In this document: one piece after another, positions 31,262 through 40,939 of the stretch
Layout of the letters: each line of letters opens with the position of its first letter
Numbering within the stretch: position 1 is the stretch's first letter
Source of the DNA: Isochrysis galbana
Lineage: Eukaryota; Haptophyta; Isochrysidales; Isochrysidaceae
DNA: 64,000 nt
Direction of reading: 5' to 3'
NCBI GenBank assembly: GCA_018136815.1
Contig: CM030936.1
Location: 6,528,505-6,592,504, forward strand
Program-made: the position numbers and the translations under genes
Notes under the pieces: generated by a model
Database searches by the model: none
Told to the model about the DNA's origin: nothing
Seen by the model: the letters and a program-made list of their open reading frames with translations, nothing else

Positions 31262-31930
31262 TCAAGCTTTGAGAGCATCAAGAGAGTCGCGAATGAGCAT
31301 CAGCTGCTCCTTATCATAGCCCCAACGCACCAGAAACTCAGTCCACTCAAAATCTGCGCTGCGGTTGTCAGCCTGGATTGCTGCATCAACGGCCTCCTGA
31401 AAAGTGGCTGCAGCATCCGTCAGTGCCGGCTGTCTTGGGAGCATTGCGCGGGCCAGGAGCGACGCACGTCGCGCAGTTAGTCGCGAAGCGATCGCTGCAT
31501 TTTCATTCCCCATCCGCTCGTGCGCGAGGGCAGTCGCAGCAGGCATTGCGACATTCATCAGCATGAGTCTCGAAAGCATTGACTGGTTGGCCGCCTCGCA
31601 GATGGCCTGCACGAGCGGCTGAGGTGGCGTCTCGGATTCTGCGGCAGTCCACTCCTCACTCGTCAGCCAGTTTACAAAGAAGCCGCGCGCACCATTCGAC
31701 GTCGCCAGCATCTGCATGAGCGCCACCTCATCAGCCGCGGCGAGACCACCCCCGGCTGCCGCCTCCTGCAGCGCGCGGCAGAGGGCGGGCGCCGAGGCGA
31801 CGCTCGATTCAAAGGAAGTCTCCGTCGCCAGTATTGTCGCGCGACCCAACAGCCCGCCCGGAACAGCCCGCAGCCAAGGAAGCGGCCGAGAAACGAGGCA
31901 GAGCGACTGGACGAGCACCGCGGCAGCCAT
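31262..31930 (-). CDS. conserved-looking alpha-helical protein, unknown function
   Basis: An intronless 222-residue frame. The N-terminus (MAAAVLVQSLCLVSRPLPWLRAVPGG) is hydrophobic and Arg-containing without acidic residues, as in organelle-targeting leaders. The rest is predicted to be helical, Ala-rich, with distinctive segments GARGFFVNWLTSEEW, MNVAMPAATALAHERMGN and FLVRWGYDKEQLMLIRDSL. The composition is that of a soluble folded protein. I cannot name the family. Plastid or mitochondrial location is an inference from the leader only. Confidence 0.6.
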   Translation of the reverse strand: MAAAVLVQSLCLVSRPLPWLRAVPGGLLGRATILATETSFESSVASAPALCRALQEAAAGGGLAAADEVALMQMLATSNGARGFFVNWLTSEEWTAAESETPPQPLVQAICEAANQSMLSRLMLMNVAMPAATALAHERMGNENAAIASRLTARRASLLARAMLPRQPALTDAAATFQEAVDAAIQADNRSADFEWTEFLVRWGYDKEQLMLIRDSLDALKA

Positions 31931-32330
31931 CTCAAAGAAAGGTCGCAGGGGGTGTGACCCCGTTAGAACTTATAGCGTCGTATGACATCTTGTTGGGTAC
32001 CCCTCGTTGCCAAAATTCTGACATTGGTAAAGTCTGGCGTTCCGCTCTCTTCCCCGCCCCTCCGGGACTCTCAGCCCCCCTCCCCCTGGCGAGGGCGAGA
32101 TCGCCCCCTCCTCCTCCCGTCCCCTCCGCTTCGCTTCATCTCGACACGTCGTGCAAACCCCGCGATATTGGATAAATCGTAAATCATGCTGTTTAAGTGA
32201 ATGCCGCGAGCTTGTCGCCCGAACGCGATTCCAGCGGAGAGCCCTCGTGCATACTGTATTGATATTGAGTTATATCGTATATATATTGAAAAGACAAAGG
32301 GCAGAGTTTCCCGCCTTTATCCGTCAAGAC

Positions 32331-32846
32331 ATGTCGGAAGCTCCGCCCTTGGAGGCAGCTCAAGAGGCGACCACACCCGACCACACAGCCACAAGCACGT
32401 ACGCACCACCAAGCAAGAAGGAGCAAGCATCGCGGGAGGCCGCCATATCCGTGCGTGCTCACGGGACGATTCAGCTCGGTAAGGCAGGCTCTGCAGCAGT
32501 CAACGCTCTCCGAGGCGAGCGAGTACTGCACGTACAAAATTTTGAAAGAGCTGAAGGCCGACCTCGCTGCGCGCGCACTCATCGACATGGACATGCGTGA
32601 GAAGCAGCAGCAGGCCGCCGCAGCCGTCGCAGCGTCGCTCACGGCCGCTCTGATCGAAAACGAGGAGGCAGTGACCTACGAATCGCTGCAAGAAGCGTGG
32701 AAGTCAATTATTGAAGCAGGCGGTGCTAGAAGCATGCCGTCAAGTGCCGCGTGCGACGCCCTTCGCGCGCAGCTCAACAGGCACGCGATTCCCGACAAGG
32801 AGCGCCGCGCGATGGCCTTCACATTCCAGCTTCGTGCGTGGCAAAG
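32331..32846 (+). CDS. hypothetical protein, spliced, 3' end unresolved
   Basis: Exon 1 (32331-32450, MSEAPPLEAAQEATTPDH..) joins exon 2 from 32497 across a 46-bp intron (GTGCGT...CTGCAG, phase 0). Exon 2 encodes a helical Ala/Glu-rich region (YCTYKILKELKADLAARALI, REKQQQAAAAVAASLTAAL, RRAMAFTFQLRAWQ). A donor AAG|GTGCGT at 32847 precedes a retroposon fragment and a minisatellite, so the next intron seems to have been invaded; no convincing acceptor was found. No family recognised. Alternatively exon 2 reads through to a stop at 33217 inside the repeats. Confidence 0.45.
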
Positions 32847-32856
32847 GTGCGTGGAG

Positions 32857-33005
32857 CGGGGCAGGGCACTCATCAATCTGGCCCAGACCCTTCGGGGGCG
32901 CGGCCCGCGAGCTGCACTCCCACGCCCGCGCTGGGCCTGCCCTCGAGCTGACTCCCCCTCTGTCCCTGGTCGCCAGGCAAACAGGAGACTTTGGGCGGCT
33001 CCCAT
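32857..33005 (+). mobile_element. retroposon RP subfamily 2 fragment
   Basis: GGGCAGGGCACTCATCA through CTGGTCGCCAGGCA and GGCGGCTCCCATG is collinear with 41003-41151 of the complete copy B. It is truncated on both sides and lies in the presumed intron of the preceding gene. Confidence 0.85.
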
Positions 33006-33485
33006 GCGTGCGGAAACTTCCATGCACACGCACGGCGCCCCACGCAGGGGGGGGGGCGATGCGCATCTGGGGCGACATGTGATTGCAATTCATCTTGCGC
33101 ACGGCGTGCGCCTGCCGAAACCCTTTGTGCGCATCCGTGACGGCGCGCGGAAACTTCCATGCACACGCACGGCGCCCCACGCAGGGGGGGGGGCGATGCG
33201 CATCTGGGGCGACATGTGATTGCAATTCATCTTGCGCACGGCGTGCGCCTGCCGAAACCCTTTGTGCGCATCCGTGACGGCGCGCGGAAACTTCCATGCA
33301 CACGCACGGCGCCCCGCGGGGGGGGGCCGATGCGCATCTGGCGACATGTGATTGCAACTCATCTTGCGCACGGCGTGCGCCTGCCGAAACTCTTATGCGC
33401 ATCCATGACGGCGTGCGGAAACTTCCATGCACACGCACGGCGCCCCCGCAGGGGGGACCGATCCACACGCATCTGGCGAAACTCC
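33006..33485. repeat. minisatellite, ~137-bp unit, 3.5 copies
   Basis: Units start at 33006, 33143, 33280 and 33411 with GCGYGCGGAAACTTCCATGC. Each carries a CACACGCACGGCGCCCC, a G-run and TTGCGCACGGCGTGCGCCTG, which can fold back. Spacings are 137, 137 and 131 bp. Confidence 0.9.
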
Positions 33486-33548
33486 GGGGTCCTCCCCTCC
33501 GCTTCACTCTCCTCTTCCTCCTCCACAACCCTCCTCGCTCCTTTCGAC

Positions 33549-34106
33549 ATGGGCCAGTACTTTGTCTACATCGCCAAGCGACTTGGTCAGCGCACCTACG
33601 AGGAGATCCGCACCCCAGCCTTCAGGTTCTGCGAACACATGGAGGAGGGCATGGGCGGCGCCATCCTGGCGATGCTGCTCGTCACAGCCTCTGGCATGGG
33701 CCGTGGATGTGGAGACTTCCGCGTGGATCTGGCCAAGGAACGCTACCCGTCGATGTGGGCACTCATCGAGCCATACATGGGCCGTTGGTGCAAGGCAACC
33801 CTCATGCTCGTCGGCGACTACTCCGACGAGTACGACAAGATCCCAGTCCCAAAGACCAGATACATTGGAGAGCAGGCCGCCCTCGCCTACCTCTGCATGG
33901 AATACATCATGGCGGTCGACTACGCTGAAACGAATCCCATGGCGCAAGTGCGCCGAACAGCGGGCAAGCTCTACATGCAGGACCGACCGAGCGTCCTCTC
34001 ACGCATCACAGACCTCGCCATCCAAGATCAGCCGAACGACATCGTCGCCATCGAGGAAGAGGGGTGTGAGAAAAAGACGAAGAAGATGAAAACTCAACAC
34101 GCATAG
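33549..34106 (+). CDS. hypothetical protein of the 'MGQY' type
   Basis: 185 residues starting MGQYFVYIAKRLGQRTYEEI. It has a helix-rich body with GMGGAILAMLLVTASGMGRGCGDF, then GRWCKATLMLVGDYSDEYDKI, and ends in a lysine-rich tail (CEKKTKKMKTQHA). The start 'MGQYF', the internal 'GGGD'-like turn and 'GRW...GDYD' resemble a small family of uncharacterised proteins known to me from protists, fungi and large viruses; this is memory, not a search. Single exon; the ATG is the first in frame after the minisatellite. Function unknown. Confidence 0.6.
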   Translation: MGQYFVYIAKRLGQRTYEEIRTPAFRFCEHMEEGMGGAILAMLLVTASGMGRGCGDFRVDLAKERYPSMWALIEPYMGRWCKATLMLVGDYSDEYDKIPVPKTRYIGEQAALAYLCMEYIMAVDYAETNPMAQVRRTAGKLYMQDRPSVLSRITDLAIQDQPNDIVAIEEEGCEKKTKKMKTQHA

Positions 34107-34214
34107 CTGGGGAGAGTCATTGCGTGTTGAGAGGAAAGCGCGGGGGGGGGGGGGGAAGCGTGATTAGCTTTGTTTTGTACCACTGTTGTTAATAACTAAA
34201 AAGAAAACAGATAT
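34107..34214. other. 3' flank with G-run
   Basis: GGGGGGGGGGGGGG at 34141-34154 and an AT-rich stretch. The end resembles the flank of NR1 copies at 54215-54245. Confidence 0.4.
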
Positions 34215-34408
34215 GTTGAAAAACCACCTGGTCCTCTTTTGACGGAACGCGACTTTCGCACCAATTCTTGGCGAAGATTTTCGTGGCGGCAGGTGGCCCC
34301 TGGCCCCTGGAGGATTTTTATTGAGCATCGCGCCACGGTCAAAATAGGTCAAAAAATGCAGCCCAATTCTTACTTATAGTTTAAAACCCCTGTTTGACCG
34401 CCCTATTT
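34215..34408 (+). repeat. dispersed repeat NR1, distal module
   Basis: TCTTTTGACGGAACGCGACTTTCGCACC at the left is the complement of GTCACGTTCCGTCAAAAGAG at 54202. It then shares GGCGAAGATTTTCGTGGCGG, CACGGTCAAAA..GCAGCCC and TGTTTGACCGCCCTAT with 7743-7896 and 50990-51225. Confidence 0.8.
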
Positions 34409-34775
34409 GTTCTCCTCCCTCCTCCCTCCCTCCTCACGTTGAAACTTGTCAACAGATCTCGGCGAGGGTCCCCAAACCCCGAACCGCGAAATGTGCAACC
34501 CTCATCCTCCCTCGGCAGAAAGGAAAACGGCAATTGATGACGCCGCAAGTCTATGAGCGAGCCGCGACCTGCGTCACATGTACCACCATTTCCTTCACTG
34601 CAGCACCCCCATCATGGTCGTTGCTGCCTAAGGCTCAAAACGTAGATGTAGATGGAGGACTATACTCTGCAGAAAATAGAATTCTTAGACGCACTTGATG
34701 CCTCTCATTTAGTGTGGGTCTGAATAACTAAAGAGCTCTCACACCACGACATACGAGAGCGGCACCAGCACCTCT
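34409..34775. other. intergenic, nothing recognised
   Basis: Short unsupported frames only. Confidence 0.5.
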
Positions 34776-35312
34776 TCAAAGTTCCTCTTTTCGCATGCCA
34801 TCCTCCCCATCCGCCCCTGATTTTGACTGCCGTCTCCTTATCGCCTCCCGGACCAATGCTGCGGCGTCAATTTGTCCTGCTTCGTCGCACATCTTCAGTG
34901 GAGTCTTGCCATGCTCGTCAATCGCGGACGGGTCAGCACCTGCAGTCAACAGCATTTCGACCATCGGCGTGTGGCCATGATAAATTGCCCAATGTAAAGG
35001 TGTCATCGACAGCGTGATTCCAGGCGGTGTCCGCGCATTCACGTCCGCGCCCCCATCGAGTAGAAGGCGCACCGTCGCGATATCTCCTCGTATTCCGGCC
35101 ACATGCAGCGCTGACTCTCCATCCTTGGAGCGCTCGTCAACAGGATGGCCTGCAGCCAGGAGCTTCCGTACTGTCTCTGCATCGCCTTCTCCCGCCGCGT
35201 AGATCAGAGGCCATCTTGCACGATCAGCCTCATCGCTCGTGTGGACCGCCACGTGAAGACAAAAGAGCAGCAGCAAGACAATCAGGCCGTTGACAATACG
35301 CATCGTATTCAC
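34776..35312 (-). CDS. secretory ankyrin-repeat protein
   Basis: 178 residues. The N-terminus (MRIVNGLIVLLLLFCLHVAVHTS) is a clear signal peptide or membrane anchor. Three to four ankyrin repeats follow: WPLIYAAGEGDAETVRKLLAAG, SALHVAGIRGDIATVRLLLDGG, TPLHWAIYHGHTPMVEMLLTAG and KTPLKMCDEAGQIDAAALV. The tail is charged. Most ankyrin proteins are cytosolic; a signal-bearing one should work in the secretory path or outside the cell. Either of two nearby ATGs (codons 1 and 4) fits. Partner unknown. Confidence 0.75.
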   Translation of the reverse strand: MNTMRIVNGLIVLLLLFCLHVAVHTSDEADRARWPLIYAAGEGDAETVRKLLAAGHPVDERSKDGESALHVAGIRGDIATVRLLLDGGADVNARTPPGITLSMTPLHWAIYHGHTPMVEMLLTAGADPSAIDEHGKTPLKMCDEAGQIDAAALVREAIRRRQSKSGADGEDGMRKEEL

Positions 35313-35687
35313 AGGTTCGTTCGCACTCGATCAGCAGCTCGCTCGCTCGGCTCGGCCGATGGCGCCGACACGCGTGTGCGTCCGACCGGCCTTCCTTCAG
35401 CTCTTCCTCAATCAAAAGAGTACTTTACTACTAAATCTACGTTAAGTCTTGCGCTGTGAAGCGGCGAGTGAACCCTCGACCCTCTCCACCCGAGTGGGGG
35501 ACGGAGGGCAGGAGAGAGAGAAAATCTTTGGGGACAGGGAAGAATACGACCCGAACCCCCTCGTCCCAAGTGAACGAAAAGCTTGGTTGAGTGCTAGTAA
35601 AGTTTACACATAGCACATAGCGAGCGAGCGAGCGAGAGACCTCACATCAAGTTCAACCAGGTAATATAAAATCACTCGGGGCGTGAG
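35313..35687. other. intergenic, nothing recognised
   Basis: 5' flank of the ankyrin gene with a short GAGC repeat (35623-35636). Confidence 0.5.
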
Positions 35688-35897
35688 CCTAGATGGGAAA
35701 TGCTGGGGCTTCCAAATACGGCCAGATACGGTGGACTCGTACGAGAGTGAGTTGGGTGAGGAGTTCACTGACGACGACAAATACATTGCAAATCTATTCG
35801 AGGCCTGCAACCCAAGGACGCGGAGCAAAAAACAGCTAAACGCATACGAATTTGGCCTCCGTCCAAATAGATCAAATATAGGTATCTCCCATTTAGG
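35688..35897. mobile_element. hAT MITE (AAATAC variant)
   Basis: A 210-bp element with terminal repeats CCTAGATGGGAAAT / CCTAAATGGGAGAT. Subterminal AAATACGG and AGATACGG motifs occupy the places where other copies have AAACACGG. The flanking 8-mers (GGCGTGAG, GGCAGAGG) match at only half the positions, so the target duplication is decayed or absent. Confidence 0.65.
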
Positions 35898-35939
35898 GGC
35901 AGAGGCCGGGCGACTGCACGGCGTGCGAGGCGCGAGAGA

Positions 35940-36440
35940 ATGGGTGACGAGCCGTCGAGGCACGATGGGGATCCGGCTGCGGTCGGCGGGCTAGCAGCGC
36001 GGATGCGTTCGGCCGAGGGCCAACCGGATGAGAGCCAGCCAAGCAAGAGGATTCGCTCCGCACTCGAGAAGATGCTGGACGCTGCGGAGACGGATGGACA
36101 GCTCTCCTCGACCGATCTGGATTCGCATGAGCAGCTTGTCCAGGCATGGATGCAATACCGCGACATGTATGGCAACAACCTACTCGCAAGCGGTGGAGGT
36201 CGGATCGCACGTGCTGCCGAAGATGGCACTCGTTCAAGCTCCTCCGAGGCGCCTGAGAACGACAGCGCGCAGCACAGCCCGCAGCATGAAATGAATACTG
36301 AGGAGGGAGACGAGGAGTCGACTGCCGCTGGCCCTTCTCATTCGCACCCGGGACAGGACCAAAGCGAGACGCAGGTGGTCAATAATTCCTTGTCTGCCGT
36401 TGTGAGGCACCCGTACGACATCAGCATGTGGGCGCCTTGA
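35940..36440 (+). CDS. hypothetical hydrophilic protein
   Basis: 166 residues, very polar. One helical segment (KRIRSALEKMLDAAETDGQL .. LDSHEQLVQAWMQYRDMYG) is followed by a Ser/Glu/His-rich, presumably disordered tail. Single exon, starting 43 bp after the hAT MITE, which may supply its 5' flank. No family recognised; codon pattern is compatible with coding. Confidence 0.4.
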   Translation: MGDEPSRHDGDPAAVGGLAARMRSAEGQPDESQPSKRIRSALEKMLDAAETDGQLSSTDLDSHEQLVQAWMQYRDMYGNNLLASGGGRIARAAEDGTRSSSSEAPENDSAQHSPQHEMNTEEGDEESTAAGPSHSHPGQDQSETQVVNNSLSAVVRHPYDISMWAP

Positions 36441-36967
36441 TCATCTTTGATGTTGTGCATCTAGAACTGATGCCCGTTGTCGATGTCACTTCTATTTTGT
36501 ACTGATGCGTGCTGTAGATTGACTTTGTACGATGTTCGCCTTCGCTTGAGGACCCCGAAACAAGCACAGGCCGACCCAAATACCAACAAAAAGGCCAATG
36601 CGCCTTTTTACGAGGGCCAACTTAATTCACCTAGGGGGGGGGCTGGGGCAGGAGGCAAGACTATATATATATTGTACTAGTAGTAACATATATAAAAACA
36701 TCTGAAGATTCTGGGCTACACACCTACTGTACTAGGGCACCCCCCTATCTACACTGAAATCGCCCTTCGTATCCCTTCCCTCCACCTCTTCCCCTTCCCC
36801 TCATCATTCCTTTGTCTTTGGTATCCGGGGTTCGCCCAGGTGCGCTACTGCGCTACTACTACTACCAACGACCGTCGGTCGGAGACCATAATTGTCGGCC
36901 GGAAACCATAAAATGGCGGGGTTGTGTTTGTTTTCATAAAGAGTTTTTCAATGGCTACTTTGAAACT
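36441..36967. other. intergenic, nothing certain
   Basis: A short tandem motif GTCGG(C)CGGARACCATAA occurs twice at 36874-36910. No gene. Confidence 0.45.
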
Positions 36968-37040
36968 TGAATGGCTGAACTATTGTTATAGTTTTTGCGA
37001 TGGAGCGCGCGCCGACCGCTCACCTCTCCAAGCCTCCCGC
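36968..37040 (+). mobile_element. LINE 5'-end fragment
   Basis: GAACTATTGTTATAGTTTTTGCG followed by ATGGAGCGCGCGCCGACCGC equals the start of the full LINE (56906-56950). About 70 bp only. Confidence 0.8.
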
Positions 37041-37258
37041 CGTCCGCCGTCACGACGCTGTTGTATTCCTGCCCATCTGAAGGCTGTAGGCATGAATATT
37101 CGTGTAAGGTACGTGCTCACAATTACAATTGAACAGTTCCCCGTGTTGCCACTGACGCACAAGACACACAGATTCGGATTCCCCATAGTCTCAAGTCCAG
37201 GTTTGCAGATTTTGGTGTCCCGTCAAACGGACGGCAACGGTACTTCCGGGAGTCGTAG

Positions 37259-38017
37259 TCATCTAAGGTCGAGGTTGAGGATGATTCTCCTACCATCAAG
37301 GCCATGTCTTCCTTTCCTTGATGTTCGACACTCGATGCGGTTGGGGCGACCCGCCGCCGCCTCGGAGCGAGCCTGGTCAGCCAGGGAGGAGAGTTGGGCG
37401 CACAAGGCGTCGAAATGCCGGGGGATGACGGCGGCCGGAGACGCATAAGTACCGCGCGGCGGCTTAGGCATGCGTATTTCGAGGGCGGCCTCCGCCACGT
37501 GGTCGATCGCGGACTGCATGTGGGCGAGGCGGTCGGCTAAAAGGTCGGCGGCCGAGGGAGACTCGCTTACATGTTCCCACGCGCAGTCTTCAAACGGGTG
37601 GTCACGGGGGTCGGGCCTCGGGCAGCCCGAGGTCCCAAGGGAGGTGAGCTCAGCTCGCTCGCGGAGTGGGTCCGCGAGCAGCGGCTCGTCTGACGGAGCG
37701 GCGGATGGCGTCGCTGTGCTAGAAGGACCTTGCGGAGGCTCGGAGCCGCCGATTCCGACGAAGTGGACCTCTTGTGGCCCGAAAGAAGTTCCCGCTGTTT
37801 CCATAGGCAGAAATGGAGCGGGATTATGGAACAGCGCGGTCGTAGGCGCCAAGACGGAATTTGTGCTTGTCGAACACGCGATGACTACTGGCTCGTAGGC
37901 AGAGGGCCGTTCGATCGAGCCGGCAGCTGACGCGGCCGTGAAGGAGTCGTTGGTTGTTGCTTGCGGGAATATGTCTGAAAGATCATAGTAGAAGTCGGGT
38001 CTGACTGTGTCTACCAT
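37259..38017 (-). pseudogene. gag region of Ty3-like element
   Basis: Encodes about 250 residues beginning MVDTVRPDFYYDLSDIF, the longest copy here of this gag. The middle has a helical part (AADLLADRLAHMQSAIDHVAEA .. IPRHFDALCAQLSSLADQAR). No CCHC knuckle or protease is seen before the element stops. It matches the truncated plus-strand copy at 12173. Confidence 0.65.
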
Positions 38018-38503
38018 CGAGTGCTAGGGACGAAGAGAGAGACAGAGGTTCGGAGGCTCGCAACGCGCGGCGTTGGAGGGTAGGGCCGAGGCTAGCTAGC
38101 GAGCTAGAGAAAGAGAGAGAATGAGAATGAGAGCTTCTTAGGTCCAAGGTAGACACGAGAGACTACAACGCGGGGACCCAAAAAGATCCCACGACACGCA
38201 GACACACACGAACTAATCCAAACAGGGCGAAAACTAACCACACCCAGGACGGACTGTCAAGCGTCGGCACCAAGGCAACTCATCGACGCACAGACATACA
38301 TGCGACAGAGAGGTCGGAACAACGAGGGCAGACCTCGCTGGGGAGCTACCGCCGATACACGAAGAGAAGACAGAAGACTAAAACCGATGCATGAGGAGAA
38401 GACAGAAGACAGTCATGGAACGTTTGATGACATCGAAAGAATTTAAGAGAAGGGGTAGAATGTCGTCGACGAGACCTTGAGGCTCATCGTATGGAATACG
38501 ACA
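38018..38503 (-). mobile_element. Ty3-like LTR and leader
   Basis: On the minus strand it starts TGTCGTATTCCATACGATGA (from 38503) and carries the CTTCTTAGG..AGAAGCTCTCATT-type U5 seen at 12050. It includes a local duplication of GAGAAGACAGAAGAC (38363-38410). A partner LTR is not present. Confidence 0.7.
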
Positions 38504-39099
38504 CAGGTGTACCAGTGTGCCGTGGGGTCTGATTCGCAGTGGTCGGCCGTAAAGTCATATTGACACTTCTGGGAAAGCTGGAGTTTCTCCCCGTCAATCA
38601 GAGGATGTTTTTGGGAGGTCTTGAGATCCAGTGCTGCCGGGAATCCGGCTTGCGAGTCGCGCGATGGTGGTGACAGAGTCTGTTGGGTCCATTGGCAGGT
38701 TGGGAGCCCAACGCCCGCTCCCTTGAGCGGGGTCCGAGGGTCGTAAAAACCTTTTGAAGGGAAAAGGTGTTTGGTCTCTGGGATTGGTCCAAGCTTGTTG
38801 TATTGGGTGAAGAGGTCCGGGGCACGCGCGCTCAGTTGCGCGCGCGAGGCAAGCAGGGCGGGGGTACCATGTTTGAACCATCCAAAGGGTGGTCCATGAA
38901 TAGACAGCAGCGTGATGTAGAACAGAGGTAACATCGCTAGCGTTCGTGACGGCGATACGGTGACACCCCAGGACGACGTTGCCACACTGAGAGTAGAACT
39001 GAGGTATCTATAACAAAACACGACTTATGTTTAAACAGAGGAGCTAAATTTGTCGCCTAGAGCTCTAGAGCTCTATTTGTTTCGCGGACTCGTCGAGGT
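38504..39099. other. intergenic; long minus-strand frame not supported
   Basis: A 192-codon minus-strand frame overlaps the LTR and has no recognised domain, so it is not called. The rest is the 5' flank of the KH gene. Confidence 0.45.
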
Positions 39100-39927
39100 A
39101 TGCGACGGTCGGTCGGAGCACCTGTCGGTCGCTCTGCTGCTCGACGGGGCAGCGGTCGGGGCGGCCGCCAGCGAGGCCGAGCGGCAAGAGGGTCGGCATC
39201 TGGCCGTGATCTTGTCGTCAAGATGGCACTCAATCGGCAGATGGCTGGCCGCGTCATTGGGGTAGGCGGCGAGACTGTGAAGCGCACACAGCGAGAGAGC
39301 GGAGCGTCCGTCCGTCTGCCTCCACGTGGCGAGGAGGGGCTCACGCTCATCGCGGGGCCGACGGCGCTCTCCGTCTTGTGTGCCTGTAGGATGATATCCG
39401 CGCAGACCATCGAGGATCCTCACTCAGGATATGAGTGTACTTGCGAGTTGGCAGGCATTGAGCTCAGGGCGACGCTTCGGTGTCCAGAAGGACAGCCTTG
39501 GCTTTTCACGCCGGCAGAAACGGATCCTCGCGCTGCATTTGCTGCTGCGTATGTTCGATGTGACACCCTTGCTGTGGGGTCGCTTTTGGAGGCGCTTCTT
39601 GACGACATTGTTTTCTCTGCTGGCCTAAATGAAGAGCAATTGTCATCAGCTTGCACGGCTAGCGAGGCTTTTGTTTATGCACTTGGGGATGCCGTGCCGG
39701 CGCTTCAGACCTCAATGCCGGCATTGATATCGCGGCTCTGCTCTAGCAAGCCTGGCTCCGAAGTATCTTCCGGCGCGGGAGGCATGACATCGGTCGAGGC
39801 AGATATGGAAAGCGTGTTGCAAGGGCGGTTTGTTGAGGGCCTGAACGAGAGTGAAAAGGTGGCTCTACTTCAAGAGGTGGGTATCATGAAGAAATCCGAA
39901 GACGAACATGATGCACTCGCGCAATAG
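39100..39927 (+). CDS. single KH-domain RNA-binding protein
   Basis: 275 residues. An Arg/Gly/Ala-rich head (residues 1-36, RGG-like) precedes one KH domain at about 38-103: LVVKMALNRQMAGRVIGVGG with the G-x-x-G loop (GVGG), then ETVKRTQRESGASVRLPP and GPTALSVLCACRMIS. KH domains bind 4-nt single-stranded RNA or DNA in the cleft next to this loop. The C-terminal half is helical and acidic with no known domain. Single exon; the ATG at 39100 is the first in frame, though the basic head could hide an earlier exon boundary. Confidence 0.75.
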   Translation: MRRSVGAPVGRSAARRGSGRGGRQRGRAARGSASGRDLVVKMALNRQMAGRVIGVGGETVKRTQRESGASVRLPPRGEEGLTLIAGPTALSVLCACRMISAQTIEDPHSGYECTCELAGIELRATLRCPEGQPWLFTPAETDPRAAFAAAYVRCDTLAVGSLLEALLDDIVFSAGLNEEQLSSACTASEAFVYALGDAVPALQTSMPALISRLCSSKPGSEVSSGAGGMTSVEADMESVLQGRFVEGLNESEKVALLQEVGIMKKSEDEHDALAQ

Positions 39928-40923
39928 ATGAAATAATCGTGGATGTCTAGAATCAGCAAATCTGTCTTAGCCTGCATGCAAAGAGAGCGCATGCAGGAAG
40001 CCCATACATGAGGAGCTGCATGCTAGGCCTGATGCACACGACAATCATCAACAACAGGAACACGCCAACAGTTAGTTGTCACAAGGAGAGTTATGAGTGA
40101 TGCAGTGGCCGACGAGTCTGGGGGTTCTGTTTGTGCGCACAAGGGGCGAACGGCCAACTCGATATCACAAGAACGAATATTGTCACACACGGAGCCCCGG
40201 CGATAGCGCACTAGGGAATACGGGCAGAAGAAGAAATCAAGGAGGGGCTTGGACTTTGCCTAGGCGCGCCACCCATGGTCATACGGTGGCCGGCGAGTGG
40301 CGAACTGGCGAGCGTTGCGTCTGAGCGGGAGGTGAGGCTGCAAGGGGCGCAGTGGCCAAGCGCAACCTATAGCACCGGCACTGGTCGCGGAAAGTGTAGG
40401 GGGGAAACTTCTGTGCTTGAGCTTGGGAGCCGGGTGCTCTGGATCCTCATTCATCCAACACTAACGGCCCCAATGAGAGTGAGGCAGCCAACTGCCAACA
40501 ACCCCGAGTCTTCCCACATTCGCAAGAGAAAAGCCGTCTCGCCTGCTATTTTGCGGCTCTTGCGATGTCCGGCCAAGCAAATGCCTTGAACTTGCAACTC
40601 TTTGCCAAGCGCCAAACACCGTGCTCATATGTTGGATCGGACGACTGTCATTGGCACCGCCTTGGCTGAAGAAGAAGCGCAGGCGGAGGTGTGAGCGCAG
40701 CAGGTACGAAGCGTCAGGCGGAAGACGGAGGAGGTGGCTGTGGCCAGACTGTGGGGCGCCAAGCAGGTGCATTGTTTTTCTTCATCAGGCGCCGAACTCG
40801 CCCGGTACCAATGCTTGCAACTTGGTTTTTTTCAAGTCAATGGACTCAGACTCGCGGCTACCCTACCGAAGTTTCGTCGCAGCTTCAACTTGGACAAGTT
40901 CACACAAAAGTGTGAGCAAGCCT
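39928..40923. other. intergenic, no supported gene
   Basis: Several overlapping frames of 60-190 codons, none with a domain. One long frame runs into the retroposon and is an artefact. Confidence 0.5.
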
Positions 40924-40939
40924 TCTTCCATGATCCATG

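Noticed and set aside
33006-33485. Possible CRISPR-like array
   Set aside because: Units are 131-137 bp head-to-tail copies without unique spacers; the genome is eukaryotic.
32740-33528. 262-codon minus-strand frame across the minisatellite
   Set aside because: Repeat-derived; the unit length of about 137 bp does not preserve one protein repeat.
38443-39021. 192-codon minus-strand frame
   Set aside because: Overlaps the start of the Ty3 LTR and contains no domain; probably chance.
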